Shown piece by piece: positions 1-11,215 of a DNA stretch of 64,000 nt. Within the stretch, counting starts at the first letter, position 1, and each line of letters begins with the position of its first letter. Source of the DNA: Carettochelys insculpta. Taxonomy: Eukaryota; Chordata; Testudines; Carettochelyidae. Made by a program: the position numbers and the translations under genes. The stretch is from contig NC_134139.1 in NCBI RefSeq assembly GCF_033958435.1, positions 208,613,501 through 208,677,500 on the forward strand, written 5' to 3'. The notes under the pieces are model-generated. The model made no database searches. It saw only the letters and a program-made list of their open reading frames with translations, and was not told the DNA's origin.

Positions 1-96
1 GGCCAGTCTCCTCTGTCAGAGTCTTCAGGCAATATGCTCTTTCATCTTGATTCCCAACTGCTGGTAACTACCCTCTGGGAAAGATTTTCCAAGCAG
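1..96. other. No recognised feature at window start
   Basis: I see no coding or repeat signature here. It probably lies upstream of, or within an intron of, the NUGGC-like gene whose exons start at 2666. Confidence 0.4.
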
Positions 97-339
97 TTAG
101 GCCCGCAGTAGTACCATGGGCCATTTTTTTTCTAGTTTGTTTATGAGAAAGTCATGGGAGAAAGTATCAGCAGCCTCGCTCCGCTCAAGATATATCACAT
201 CTACCACTTCCTCCCTCTTCACAATGCTTATTTCCCTGGCAAGGGAAGCTGTTAGGTGCATTAGACATTTGTTCTTAACATATTTGCATAGACTGTTAGT
301 TATGCAGCGCTGTTTGAACAGTACTTTGTTAGAAAGCAC
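97..339 (-). repeat. CR1-clade LINE reverse transcriptase fragment (degenerate)
   Basis: Read on the minus strand, this encodes a decayed version of the LINE reverse-transcriptase block that normally reads like 'VVDVIYLDFSKAFDTVSH'. Here it appears as VVDVIYLERSEAADTFSHDF followed by a LINKLEK-type helix. The catalytic Asp context (YLDFSKAFD) is mutated, so this is an inactive fossil. Only about 80 codons remain. Family assignment rests on this motif and on the many CR1 fragments elsewhere in the window. Confidence 0.65.
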
Positions 340-2665
340 AATAGAGAAATTCTAGTCCACCCCAGCAGGGTCTACATGGACCCATGAATGTGCAACACCT
401 TAGTGGGAGCAAGAAATCACATCTCTGTATTAGGCATTATGGCTTCATGCAGAACGCTCTGAAATATCTGCTGTAGCTCCAACAGGGGCGATGGGCTTGA
501 TGAAGACATTCCTGTGTGAGATTTGCTCCTTCTTGTGTTGCAAGCCAAATTAGAGTGTGTCTTCTGGCCTGAGAATGGCCGAAAGCATTTTGGGGAATAC
601 CTACAGTTACTTTCATTGTCTTTCCAAATGTAGAAACCTATAGAAACCAAACATGAGGCCATTTTAGAGAGGAACGCAGCTGTGAAAGTGGAGAAGAGCC
701 AAGGAATGAAGTCCAAGCTCCGGGTAAGCCTGGGTTTTCCAGTTGTAGGAAACCTCTTCTGTTATATTTCAGTAGCAAATGTGATGGTCCTGGGATTATT
801 ACCAAGTATTTTTCCATGAGATAGGATGACCTTTCAGAGGTTCCAGTTAAACTGTGGGAACCTTGGTGTCAACACACAAAAAGTCCTTGGCCCCATTGAG
901 TTCTTGGGTCAGCTCTTCCCCAGGTGAGTGACTCCCATAAACTTTCAGTTGGTTGTGTTAACTTGTTAGGCTCATCTGAAAATCCCATTTGGCACCTGTC
1001 TGCTTCTTTGGGGGCCTAAATACCTTTGTAAATGTAAGTCTTGGAGTGGTCCATTCAGCTTCTTATTCTGTAGTCATCTCTGGGGTATCTGTCATCAGCC
1101 ATGCAGACCCACAGAAGTCTCTGATTGGTAGGCAGGGAGGGAGGACTCACCTTTATGGGGCAGGTCTACTAAGACCCCAGGGCCTCCAGCAGGGGGCTGT
1201 GAAGGGCCAGGTAGTCCCCATCCCAAAACAAGCAGCATTTGGACCAGTGTGTGGACGTGAGAAAGCTGAACCTGCATAACTGGAGCAGGCTTTCAGAACA
1301 AGATAGGTTAGCTAGAGCAGAAGGCTGCCGGGGGGCTTTCTGAATTTGCTTTAGGAGCAACTTTTTGGGTTGGGTTAAACCTGTTCCTAACAGACCTCAG
1401 CTGAACCAAACTAGGCCTTTTTTATCCTGGTGTAAGGGTGTCTGAACAGCCTCCGGCACAGGGGTAAGTCTGCCCAAACTCTCCCAGCAGCTTAATTGTA
1501 CCAGTTACAAATCAGGTTCTGCTGGTCTGGGTTCCTGGTGCAGACAAACCCAAAGCCAGGCCCAAGCTGAGTGAGGTGCAGGGGATGAGGAAAGCAATTC
1601 GAAAGGGGCTCCTGCCCCATGACCTCTGTGGTGAGATCACTTGACTCATTAAGCAATCTGGTGCTGCCAATAGATGTTGGGGCTCATCAGCACCTCCCCT
1701 CTTTTTACCAGTCATCACCACCTCTCAGGTGTAGAGATCCTGGGAATCACCTGTTTGAGCTCTGCAACCCCTCTGCATATGGGCAACCCTGCCTTTTATT
1801 AACACACTCCGGCCCTGCATTCCCCTACAGTACCCCTCCCTGGTAATGCCCTGCTCCATTGTATGGGGCTAAGGGATTTCCTTTAGAATATTTCTTTAGT
1901 TTCCATTGTCTGTATTTTTGGATGTATTGGCTGTGTGCGTATGAGAATAGTTTGTAGGCGTCTCATAAAAGATAAGAGTCCTACTACTTCTGCTGCTCGC
2001 AGGAGTTCTCCTTTAGCACAAGTGTTAATAGCCTGAGTTTGGAGCAGACGCTCCTCCGTGGTTTGATGCTGAGTCACAGATCAGGGATCCAGGCACTGCA
2101 GTCAATGAACAGATAAAGACGAACCTTGGTCTGGTATTTGCTCAGTTACAAATTGACAACCCGTATCTAGTCACTCCATAGTGCTACAGAATGAGGAACT
2201 GGAGATGCAGGCTACAATGCAGAGGAACTGACCACTAGTCCCAGCTCCCTTCCTGGTATGCATGTCTGTGTTGGTCTGCAGCATCCCTTAACCCCAGCAA
2301 TGCAGAGAGGAGAGGAGGCCTCAGAGAGGGAGGGAGCTGAGCTAGAGACTGATGAGATAGAGGGGCTCTGGAGGCTGTGCCTAGTGGCAGAAGCTACAGA
2401 GGAAGAGGCTCATGTGTGACCAGGGGTGAGACTGTGAACAGACAGGGCGTGTGCTGCTGGAGATGGGGAGGGAGGCAGCACAGTTCAGAACTGGATCCTG
2501 CTATGACCCAGGCAGGTTGGGGAGGCAGAGCTGATTGAGTCAACGCTTGGGGCACCACTGACTGTGGTGGAACTGTGCAACAACAATCGGACTTTTAGGA
2601 AGCTGCTTCAATAACCACCCCCCCGCCCCCATCTTATCCTCTCTGTGTGCGTGTGGCTTTCTCAG
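340..2665. other. Intronic or 5' flanking sequence, nothing recognised
   Basis: About 2.3 kb without a supportable gene. Short open frames occur on both strands, but none has a recognisable motif or splice-bounded exon continuing the downstream protein. The upstream exons encoding the GTPase domain expected for this gene family were not found here. Confidence 0.4.
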
Positions 2666-2771
2666 AGACGACTGCCGAGCGACTCCCAAGTTCTGCACAA
2701 GACTGAGCTGGTTTACACTGTCAGCGCCAAAGAATACTGGCAGGAGAAGCATCTCACCAAGGAAGAAACAG
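2666..2771 (+). CDS. NUGGC: NUGGC-like coding exon 1 of window (residues 1-35)
   Basis: The acceptor ctttctcag ends at 2665 and the donor is acag|gtacc. The 106 nt exon enters in phase 0 and leaves one base over. It encodes the segment with VLHKTELVYTVSAKEYWQEK, a block conserved just after the GTPase domain in SLIP-GC proteins. It is the first exon I can support; the previous exon should end at a codon boundary upstream. An alternative start two bases later, at the second AG, is possible but would change the reading phase. Confidence 0.8.
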
Positions 2772-3289
2772 GTACCACGCCAACCTTCTTTCAACGTGCA
2801 TTGCTAATGCCCCACTCTGCCTCTGCTGCCTACGTCTCTGACGGGTAGCGGCACCTGGTGAGGGGCAAACAGAAGTAACCCTGACCTCTAAGCACATCAT
2901 GACACAGAGAAGGGTTGGGGAGAGAATCTGGCTACCTCCCCACGGTAACCCACCCCACAGCTGGAGTGATAGTGGCAGGAGGGTTCCTCTGTGCCCAGAG
3001 ATTCACAGCTCTGAGGGCTGGGACATTGTGCTTTCCTAGTCCAGGGGTGGCCAGCCAGTTAGTCAAAGAGTCGAGATAGCTGTGGGCAGCGTGTAATGAG
3101 CCATGTATTATGTATTTATTTTTATGTATCTAAGTTTCCCAGTCTTAATAACTAGGGCCCTACAAAACTGTGAACCATTTTGGTCAACTTCATGGTTATA
3201 GTTCTCCACCTAGGAAGGAATAACCAGCTTCATACATACAGAATGGGAAGTGACTGACTAGGAAGGAGTACTGCAGAGGGGCATTTAGG
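2772..3289. other. Intron sequence
   Basis: Intron following exon 1. Near 3051-3075 the words caggggtggccagcc resemble one end of a hAT-type element, but no partner end was found nearby. Nothing else is recognised. Confidence 0.35.
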
Positions 3290-3560
3290 GTCATAGTGGA
3301 CCATAAGCTAAATATGAGTCGTCAGTGTGATGCTGTTGCAAAAAAAGCAAACCTGATTCTGGGAAGCATTAACAGGAGTGTAGTGAGCAAGATGGGGCAA
3401 TCATTCTTCTGCTCTACTCAGCATTCATTAGGCCTCACTTGGAGTATTGTGTCCAGTTCTGGGCCCCACATTTCACGAACAATGTGGAGAAATTGGAGAA
3501 GGTCCAGAGAAGAGCAACAAGAATGATAAGTTCTAGAGAACAAGAGCTATGAGGGAAGAC
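3290..3560 (+). repeat. CR1-clade LINE fragment (ORF2 C-terminal part)
   Basis: Plus-strand sequence reads through the well-known CR1 stretch equivalent to LEYCVQFWAPHF followed by EKLEKVQRRATRMI, here frameshifted. 'ggagtattgtgtccagttctgggccccaca' is visible in two parts around 3440-3470, then 'gagaaattggagaaggtcc'. The copy is 5' truncated and broken. It lies in the intron between exons 1 and 2. Confidence 0.8.
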
Positions 3561-3839
3561 TGAAAGAACTGGGCTTGTGAGGACATGGGGGGCAGGTCAC
3601 AAGATATTTTGAGGGGTAAGCTGTTGTGGTACTGCTATTCTTCCTTCTGTGTTGCTGCTGGAGACAGCACTGGCTTCACAGCTGGGCAGCTGGGGAGTGG
3701 CTGCTGCTGGCCCAGCTGTTTTACCACACTTATATCTGGGCTGCTGCATGCAGAGCTGGGTTCTTAGTCAGCAGCCGCTGCTCTCTGACCACCCAGCTCT
3801 GAAGGCAGCACACAAGTAAGGGTGGCGGCTGGTGTTGCC

Positions 3840-3995
3840 AGTGAGCTGAGGGCTTGGCAGCTGCCCAGGAGAGATTCAGGTGCCACCAAGTTAATTAGCA
3901 GGTCACCCCCAGTCACCCCCAGCCAGCAGTATATATTTCTCCTGGTACCTCACATCCACATATGCCTTGGTGCACAAAGGTCAAGGACCCCAGTT
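3840..3995 (+). repeat. Unidentified interspersed repeat, copy 1 of 3
   Basis: The segment with gcccaggagagattcag, then attagcag, then catatgccttggtgcacaaa recurs at 5920-6060 and 55230-55380. The three copies share order and spacing but are diverged. I cannot name the family, and no terminal repeats or coding capacity are visible. Confidence 0.45.
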
Positions 3996-4890
3996 TGAGA
4001 AACGCCCCTACCCCCCATGAATTCTGTGTAGTAGAGGTTAAAAGCACACAAAAGATCGAATTTCATGGAGGGCGACCCGAATTCCCGGCCTGTGACACAT
4101 TTTTGTGGCCATGAATTTGGTAGGATGCTATTAATGACGCTTAACACAACTTAACACTGTTACATCTTATTCTTAAATCTTGCAACACGGTTGTTTCCCT
4201 TAGCAATGGCCCCTTCCTTCGTATTAGGCCCTTCGTCCTAATAGTCAACAAGGCCGACTCCGTCCCACCAGGAACGGCAGTTTCCTCTCCCTTCCCTTGG
4301 GAGGAGCATAGGTGTAAGCAGGAGTCCCTGCTACCTGTAGCGTCTCTGCCTGGCTGGGGCCGAGCCCGCCACCCTCTTCCCCTCTGCTGGGATGGAGCTG
4401 CGGGAACCCCCAAAGTGGTGGGCCTCGGAGTTAACACCCAGCTGCAATGCACAGGGCAGTTCCCCCCGCAGTCCCCAGAGCAATTGGTTCAGGCTCTGCG
4501 CAGACTCTGGCAGACAACACTGCCCCGGTGTTCAAGATATTCTCCACAACTGGGAGGACTAGAGTCTTTGTTGGTTGTAACTGCAGGCTGAAGCTCTACC
4601 AGAGCAACGTTCCTCCTGCGGGACAGTCTGTGGGAGGTGTGTCTCCTCCCACTTTTCCATGGCTATTTCTGTACTGCAAGCGCTACTGCCGCAGGGGTAC
4701 ATCTGTCGAGACACTCGCTGCAGCACCGCTAGTGGGTTTCTATTGCCGCTGTAAACCCATCCCTTCAAGATGTGGCAGCGTGGCGTGGCTTGGCTTGGCG
4801 TGAGACGTGGTAGCTTGGTTGTCCTTACCACATGTCTAGCTCATCTCAGGTGTGGCCCAAGCCTAACTCTGCCTGTCTGTGCTATTCCAG
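3996..4890. other. Intron sequence, nothing recognised
   Basis: Remainder of the intron between exons 1 and 2. Open frames on both strands between 4141 and 4831 overlap and show no family motif. Confidence 0.35.
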
Positions 4891-5024
4891 AGATCCCCAA
4901 GCTGAGAGAGTACATCAGGAGTATCTACCTGAAGGAGAGGAAGCAGCTGCTAATGGATTATGTGACAGAGGCTTTCGTCATTGTGCTGCTGGCTGAGAAT
5001 TTCAACTCCCCACGAGACATGGTG
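4891..5024 (+). CDS. NUGGC: NUGGC-like coding exon 2 of window (residues 36-80)
   Basis: The acceptor gctattccag ends at 4890 and the best donor is GTATGA at 5025. The 134 nt exon takes one base from exon 1 and ends at a codon boundary. It encodes IPKLREYIRSIYLKERKQLL and continues to a helical VTEAFVIVLLAENFNSPRD stretch, typical of the SLIP-GC middle region. A donor three bases earlier (gtggta) would drop one Val and stay in phase. Confidence 0.85.
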
Positions 5025-5919
5025 GTATGACGGGCTCAGCTTTGGATGCTATGGGCTGCCTCTCTGCGGGCGCGGTAACAATGCCGTGAATATTCCCCTC
5101 TCCCCGCTGCAGCAGGTCCTCTGCCTTCTCCCCGTTCCGTCCCCGGTTCTTTGAACCAAGCCGCTCGCTTCACAGTTCCGAGGAGGAAAAAGTGCAAACC
5201 TAGCAGCGAGCTGGCTGGAGTGTAAATAGAGCTCTGCCCCCTGCTGGATGGAGCTGTAGCTTCTCAAAGGTGTGGCTTAGACCTCATACTGCTGACTGCT
5301 CCTGAGGTTGGTTCCGTAGGTCAGAGTTGGGAAAGGGCTGATTTTTAGTGATGCAGGAAGATCTGAATTCTGTCCCCAGGGCAGGCCTAGAGGATGAGGT
5401 GATAGCAACCCCTGTGCCTTTTCTACACGATAGAGTACACCCTGGGCGTCTTCAGTGAAGCTGCATAAGAGATGAACCGCACTCTCTTCCTCACTGTAGG
5501 CACACCCACAATTTCCAAGGCCATGCTCTCATTGGCTGGTTAAGCTTATTGATGATGTCACACCGCACACTCCTTCCCAACTGCACTCTCTGGAACCATA
5601 TCACTGGAGGACAAAACCACATTCTTGCACCCCTTGGGACTTGGTAATGCAGTGAAAGGAGACAAAAGATACCGAAATCACTACAGCATTTATTGACATA
5701 TCCAGTGCCCAGCTGTCACTGCCCTCTCTCCTTCCCTCAGCCTCCAGTGTCATGCCACACACTAGGGCTTTGGTTCAGAAGTGACTCAGGGCACCACTGT
5801 CTGGACTGGTGACACCACCTCTGCCAGCACAGTGTGTTCCTGAGACGCCATCCAGGCAGGTGTGAATTAAACCCAGGCCAATGCTGCATTTGTAGCAAGA
5901 AGAAATGGTGGCATCAGAG
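5025..5919. other. Intron sequence, nothing recognised
   Basis: First part of the intron between exons 2 and 3. I see no repeat family or coding signal I can support. Confidence 0.35.
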
Positions 5920-6065
5920 TTCCCTGCAAGTGCAGGAAACTCATATGGCCATCAGGAGAGCTTCAGATGCCACCCAGCTCATTAGGAGAGCGCCTGCAAC
6001 TAAGCGTTTGTTCCTGCCGGTGGTGCACATTCACACAGGCCTCCATGCAAATTAAATTATTCCAC
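5920..6065 (+). repeat. Unidentified interspersed repeat, copy 2 of 3
   Basis: Shares the block gccatcaggagagcttcag, then gatgccacc and attaggagagc, then the 3' part with gtgcacattcacac with the copies at 3840 and 55230. It is diverged, with no coding content and unknown family. Confidence 0.4.
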
Positions 6066-6192
6066 ACATGCACAGAAAAAGTCCTCAACGTGCATGGAAA
6101 AGATCAGAGGGCACATTGTTTGGCATGCTCCTGTATGCTGCCTCCAGTGCCAGCTGCGCAGTGACGTGTCCTGTGCCCTTCTGCTGTTGCAG

Positions 6193-6354
6193 GATCAATA
6201 TCAGCAGTGCGGTTTGGAAAGCTTTGTGGAGGCCAGGGTCAAGGCTTTGGGGATGGAGATTGAGAAATGTTTTGCCCAGCTGGAGCAGCCGTTTAACGAT
6301 GGTGTAAACCAAGCAAAATTATCTCACGAAAAAGCGTTCTCTCATCTCCTTACA
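6193..6354 (+). CDS. NUGGC: NUGGC-like coding exon 3 of window (residues 81-134)
   Basis: The acceptor ctgctgttgcag ends at 6192 and the donor is a consensus GTAAGT at 6355. The 162 nt exon is exactly 54 codons in phase 0. It encodes an amphipathic, charged segment (FVEARVKALGMEIEKCFAQL, then EQPFNDGVNQAKLSHEKAF) matching the helical region of SLIP-GC proteins. No internal stop. Confidence 0.88.
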
Positions 6355-8000
6355 GTAAGTAACGGGCTCTTGACATAGCCCTCATGGGCAGCTTTCATGC
6401 TCTGGCCAACAGCTGCCTCCACCTTCGCTTCCCTGGTGTTTGTTAACTTATGAGGTGTGCTTTGAGATCGGTGGAGGAATAGCCGGCGAGGGCCGAGCGT
6501 TACTGGGTGTTGGGAGGCGTCATTAAGGTTTATTAAAGGTTCCAGATAAAAGGCTGCACAGGAGAGCTGCTTGTCATGGAATAGAGGCCAATGCTCTCAT
6601 TCTCCTGGGGCAGCCACTTATACTTGGGAGCAGAGTGCGACAAGTGACACGCCAGGGTACTCGCCAGACCAATGCGTAGCTGTGTCATCTCTGCCCTGTG
6701 ACCTTTGCTCTGCTTTGCTGCTGTAGTTTCCAGTCTGGACTGCTCACAACCAGCCGCCTGCACGCATCTCAGCCCAGCGGTGTCTGTGAGCAGCAGCCAG
6801 ACAGCCACCCCTTGGCTTTTACCAGCCTTGGTTATACTGCAGGGTGACCCCAACGCACTCCCAGGCCTGCATTTCGGGGCGGGGGCGGGGGAGCGGAATC
6901 TACATTGTGTTCTCTCCAGCCCTCTCTGGGTCAATAGAAACTCGCTCAAAGAAATAATGTGCATAATGTGCACAGCTGGTTCCCCCACAGTGGAGTTTCC
7001 CCAACACTTCAGTTTAAACACCCTGCATTAGGTAAAAGAATAAAAGCAGTTGATTACCTGTCACTGAGGGCTGTTTTAAGGAAGAAGTAATTAGGCATAA
7101 AAGTCAGAAATGGTTACCAGGAAATAAAATTCAGATACTCCCAGTGCCCAGCTTAGCAAACTTTACCAGGTGTAAGCAAAGTTCCTATCGACCCCACTGC
7201 TTTGGTCAGAATCCCTTCTCCAGTTCAGCGGCTGATTCCTTTGTCCCTTTTAATGCAGTGACTCAATGGCCAGACTGAAAAAAGAGGGGTCTCATGGGGT
7301 GCCAGCCATTCCTTCTGAGAGTGCCAGTCCCCCTTTTGGAAAACAGCTCCAGGGGAGATTCAGGAATCTAAAAGGAAGAATGTTCCCTGCTGCTTTTTCC
7401 TCACTTGTTGGAGCTTTTTTTGCATTCCTTCCTGCTTGATGACTCCTTTCCTGTTTAAATGCAAAGGGAGCAGAGCACCTGTTCCTTTCTTTGAGACAGG
7501 CCTCTGGGCCAGCCTCAGTTTGGAGCTTGCATTGAGAACTCCATACAGTCGACTTATAACTTCCCATTGTTGCCACATTTATTCCATGAGGACAATAATG
7601 GCCAGCAAATTACAAGTTTTCAAATGATAACTCACGAGACATATTTTGTACAAAGATTATGGGCATGGACATGGTGCATTCTCTGACGGCCTCCCTGAGT
7701 GTGGATGCTAGAATCCAGCTCCAAATAATTTAGGCCTCCATTCTGCCACAGGCACTCAGCTGATAGTACCTTCTGCCCCCAAGTAATCAGCTAAAACCCA
7801 GTGGCATGATTTTCTGAGCAAGATGCTGCTCATCTTGAGCTGTGTTGCTGTGGCATATACACTTGCTACAGCAACCGAAGGAATTTTTCTATCCTGGAGT
7901 TTACCCTCTTCTTGAGAGGTGGTAGCCTCATCGAAGACGAACTCTTCTGTCAAAGAGAGCTGTAACCAAGGCTGTAGTTACTAGCTAAAGGTTTATTTTA
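6355..8000. other. Intron sequence, nothing recognised
   Basis: Start of a 4.7 kb intron. A frame of 162 codons on the minus strand (6533-7021) and a 108-codon frame on the plus strand overlap each other and show no recognisable domain, so I do not call a gene. Confidence 0.35.
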
Positions 8001-8002
8001 TC

Positions 8003-8165
8003 AGCGGGATCACTGTGTTAGTCTGTATCTGCAAAACCAAGGAGGCATCCAGGGGCAGCTTAAAGACTAACAAACTTATTTGGGCATAAACTAACTGGAG
8101 TGGAAAATTGCAACTGACGAAGTGGGCTTTTGCCCACAGAAGCTTATGCCCAAGTAAATCGGTCA
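8003..8165. repeat. Penelope-like element 3' ends in an inverted pair
   Basis: The left half (8016-8090) is the reverse complement of the tail family (gttagtctgtatct, then gcagcttaaagactaacaaa, then tttgggcataaac). The right half, in plus orientation, reads ctgacgaagtgggc, then ttttgcccac, then agaagcttatgccc. The halves can fold back on each other around the gcataaac/gcttatgcc words. Family identity comes from the copy at 53035-53510, where the same tail follows a GIY-YIG-type coding end. The ribozyme-like core here is altered after stem II (agaagc instead of gaaagc). Confidence 0.6.
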
Positions 8166-9015
8166 GTTTTCAGGCGCCCCAGCAATCCTTGTTGTTTTTA
8201 AAGGCTTGTTAATGAATAAAAGGAAATGAGAGGTTAGAGAATGGGAAATTTATATACAGGTGAGTCAAAATTTGTAATTACAGATTGTGGCCATGATAGT
8301 AACCCTGCCAGTTTCCCTGAAGTCTTTTCAGGGCACCCAGCCTGTCTCTGGGGAGCTCTGCTTTGCAACTGGTCACGTCCCTGCAAGCATCCAAACAGTC
8401 CAGAGAGGAGGGATTTTTCTTTGAATCTATGTTTATAACACCTGACAGAGAACAAGGGTCAGTGTCTCTCCCCTCATTGGCCGTTCCTTTGATGGCACAT
8501 GAGCAAAGCGTTTTTAGTCTGTGACCTGAGGTCCTGACGCACAGTGGCCACTGGCTTTGAAATGAGCACTTTGGGCAATACACTCTCCCATTAGTATTCC
8601 ACAGGGATCCTTTCAGAGGTTATTTGGTTACAGGGGCAAACGCAAAGTAAGTGCTGGTGCTGCTTAACAGGAGACAGCTGAGATAATAGAATGTGAGTAA
8701 CGTCCCCTTTGTTTTATGAAGTCTGAACTCCAAGCATGCTCTTTTACCTTCAACAATCATTTTACTGTACCCTGCCATGCCCTGTTCTGGGAGTTTTTGG
8801 GTCCTTCCAAGTTGCCCTGCTCTGCTCGCTGCATGGCCATGTGCAAAGACACAGAATTGAATTGGTCTGGGTATACTCTGGCATGGCCTGGTCTGCCAGC
8901 ATCACACCCGGCTCTCCTTCTAAGTCCATAAAACACACCACTGTGGACCAACATTGCCCTAATACTTCCCTAGCCAGTAAGGAGTCGGAGTTCACAGCTG
9001 GAAGAACGTAAAAGC
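8166..9015. other. Intron sequence, nothing recognised
   Basis: No supportable gene or named repeat. Overlapping short frames at 8716-9011 lack family motifs. Confidence 0.3.
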
Positions 9016-9340
9016 GGCCATTAGTGGGTCAGACCAAAGATCCGTCTAGCCCAGCATCCCGTCTGCCGACAGTGGCCAGTGCCAGGTGCCCCGGGGGGCG
9101 TGGACGGAAGACAACAATCAAGCAACTTTTCTCCTGCCATCCATCTACAGCCTCTGACAAAGAGAGGCCAGGGAGACCATTTCTACCCCTTAGGAGGTCA
9201 TCGAGTCCAACCCACTGCTCAAAGTTGGGGGATCAACCCCAACTAACTCACCCCAGCCAGGGCTGCACAAGCCTGGCCTTTAACACCTCCAAGAGACAGC
9301 GCCAAGCTGTACCCAGGGCTCAGTGGTGGTTGTGAAACTA
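9016..9340 (-). repeat. Two CR1-clade LINE 3'-end fragments
   Basis: The first piece (about 9025-9175) is the reverse complement of the CR1 tail 'gcccagt...ggtctgaccca', seen here as gtgggtcagaccaaagatcc and gtctagcccagcatcc. From about 9188 a second CR1 subfamily begins (aggaggtcatcgagtccaac, then gatcaaccccaactaactca). Both are short, minus-strand and non-coding. Confidence 0.75.
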
Positions 9341-10630
9341 CCTATTTAGCCCTGCCCATGCGCTCCAGGAGGCCATGCAGGATGGGAAGCTGCAGCACCT
9401 AGAGGAGGGCTGACCCACTCCCTCCCAGACTGCCCTCCTATTGGACACAGCTGGGGCCACCTGGCCCTGGCTTCAGTCTGCCCCGACACAGGTAGGGTGG
9501 CCTGGGTGGCCCAGCCCTGATCCTGCCAGAGCGTGGCACAGCCCCAATCCCGGTCCCAATCTTGGGGCAGCCCACCCCTGGCTTTGCCCTGGCCCCAGAG
9601 CTGCTGGAGGGGGGAAGACATGCTGTTCTCCCCGCAACCCCGGTGATGCTTCGAGGAGGGTGCTGGGGGAGCCCTCTCTCCTTCACCCCAAACCCAGCCC
9701 CGCCCCATAACTTGCACCCCTCGACGGAGCCCTTACACCCTCCCTCTGTCCCATGTCTGAGCCTCCTCTCATACTCCCAACCCACTGTCCCCTGCACATG
9801 GATTTTGGTATGTGCACCAATATGAAGGTGATGTATTGCACGTCCCCTCCGTGTCGCACGTCCCCTCCACTTTAGCGCACACACCCAAATTCAATCCGCT
9901 CGTGGTGAAGAGCACTTGGAGGGACCACTGACTCGGGATGGTGCCAGGATTGGGACCCAGCCCTCCCCGCAACCCCCGTTCTTGGCCCTGTTCTGGTCAG
10001 CTGCTGAGCCCACAGGGCTGTTTTTAGTTCCTCTCCTTAGAACCGTCCCCTCCCCGCACTCCCCAGTTGGCTCAGCTCTCCGGGGTGACTTGCGCATGAC
10101 CGGCGAAATAGGTTCTCACCACGCAGGCTTCCTACACAGCCTCAGAAACTGCTGCCAGGATCAGCCGGGCCCCCTTCTGGAAGTTTCTGGGTTTTTCTGA
10201 GTTTGCCTGCCCCATTGTCTGCACATCCGTGTGCAAAGACACAGAGCAGCCAGTGGCGGTGCCCGGCTCTCTCGGCTGCTTCTCTCGTCTCTGCTGGAAG
10301 GACAAAGTCAAATGCTACAGGGTAAAGCACGTGGGGCATATTAGCGCTTCAGGGCAGAGCCTGTCTCTAGTTATGGGCGCATCTCAGCTGCAGCCAGGGT
10401 TTAACTCCCAGCCCGAGCAGCCATACGCACGCTAGCTCTGACCAAGTTTGTGCACTACAGCCAGAGGGGTAGCAATGGTGTTGGAGGTGCGTAGCTGCCC
10501 CAAGTACATACCAGGGACTCGGCCAGATGAGACTGAGTGGGGATATGTCTCTGGAGCAGGAAATTACACCTTCCAGCTCCAGTGTACATCTGTATGTACA
10601 GCTCCCAGCACAGCAAGGCCACAGCTGGGC
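9341..10630. other. GC-rich intron sequence, no recognised gene
   Basis: Between 9350 and 10100 the sequence is rich in CCC/GGG and supports long open frames on both strands (up to 148 codons, 9438-9884 minus). Overlapping frames in opposite strands are expected from base composition here, and none has a motif I recognise. Confidence 0.35.
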
Positions 10631-10634
10631 TCTG

Positions 10635-10992
10635 TGGGCCCAGCCAAAGGAGGGATTTGATAGCAGCCTTTGACTACCTGAAGGGGAGCTCTAAAGAGGA
10701 TGGGGAGAGGCTGTTCTCAGTGGTGGCAGATGGCAGAACAAGGAGCAATGGTCTGAAGTTACAGAGCAGGAGGTGTAGGATGGATATTGGGAAAAACTAT
10801 TTCCCCAGGAGGGAGGTGAAGCACTGGAATGTGTTACCTAGCGAGGAGGTGGAATCTCCATCCCTAGAGGTTTTTAAGTCCTGGCTTACAAAGCCCTGGC
10901 TGGGATGATTTAGTTGGGGTTGTTCCTGCTTTGGGCAGGGGGCTGCACTCAATGACCTCCTGAGGTCCCTTCCAGCCCTGGGCTTCTATGAA
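10635..10992 (+). repeat. CR1-clade LINE 3' end
   Basis: Encodes the last CR1 ORF2 block (FDYLKGSSKEDGERLFSVV, then RSNGLKLQ, then NYFPRREVKHWNVLPSEEVE), followed by the CR1 3' UTR with ctgaggtcccttccagccct and the terminal tctatga. 5' truncated. It lies in the intron before exon 4, same orientation as the host gene. Confidence 0.88.
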
Positions 10993-11060
10993 CTGTAATA
11001 CAAATGTTAAGCAGCGCGTGCCAGACTCGCCTCATTCCAGCTGCATTTCCCCTTATCCAG

Positions 11061-11215
11061 CGAAGCACCAACCAGGGCTTCCACAAGACCCTGAAAGCTG
11101 TGTGCCAGAAGAATGGTGTGTACGCGTCCCGGACCTTCACTCGCATAGACGTCAACAGCACCCTCGCTCAGCCCATCTACAACAACATCGACCCCATGTT
11201 CTGCATCATATTCCG
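11061..11215 (+). CDS. NUGGC: NUGGC-like coding exon 4 of window (residues 135-186 in part)
   Basis: The acceptor ccttatccag ends at 11060 and the donor GTGAGC starts at 11216. The 155 nt exon enters in phase 0 and leaves two bases. It encodes NQGFHKTLKAVCQKNGVYAS and then IDVNSTLAQPIYNNIDPMF, the most diagnostic SLIP-GC-like block in the window. Intact, no stops. Confidence 0.9.

Noticed and set aside
3050..3190. Possible hAT element starting caggggtggccagcc
   Set aside because: Only one end-like word is present; no partner end or 8 bp duplication was found.
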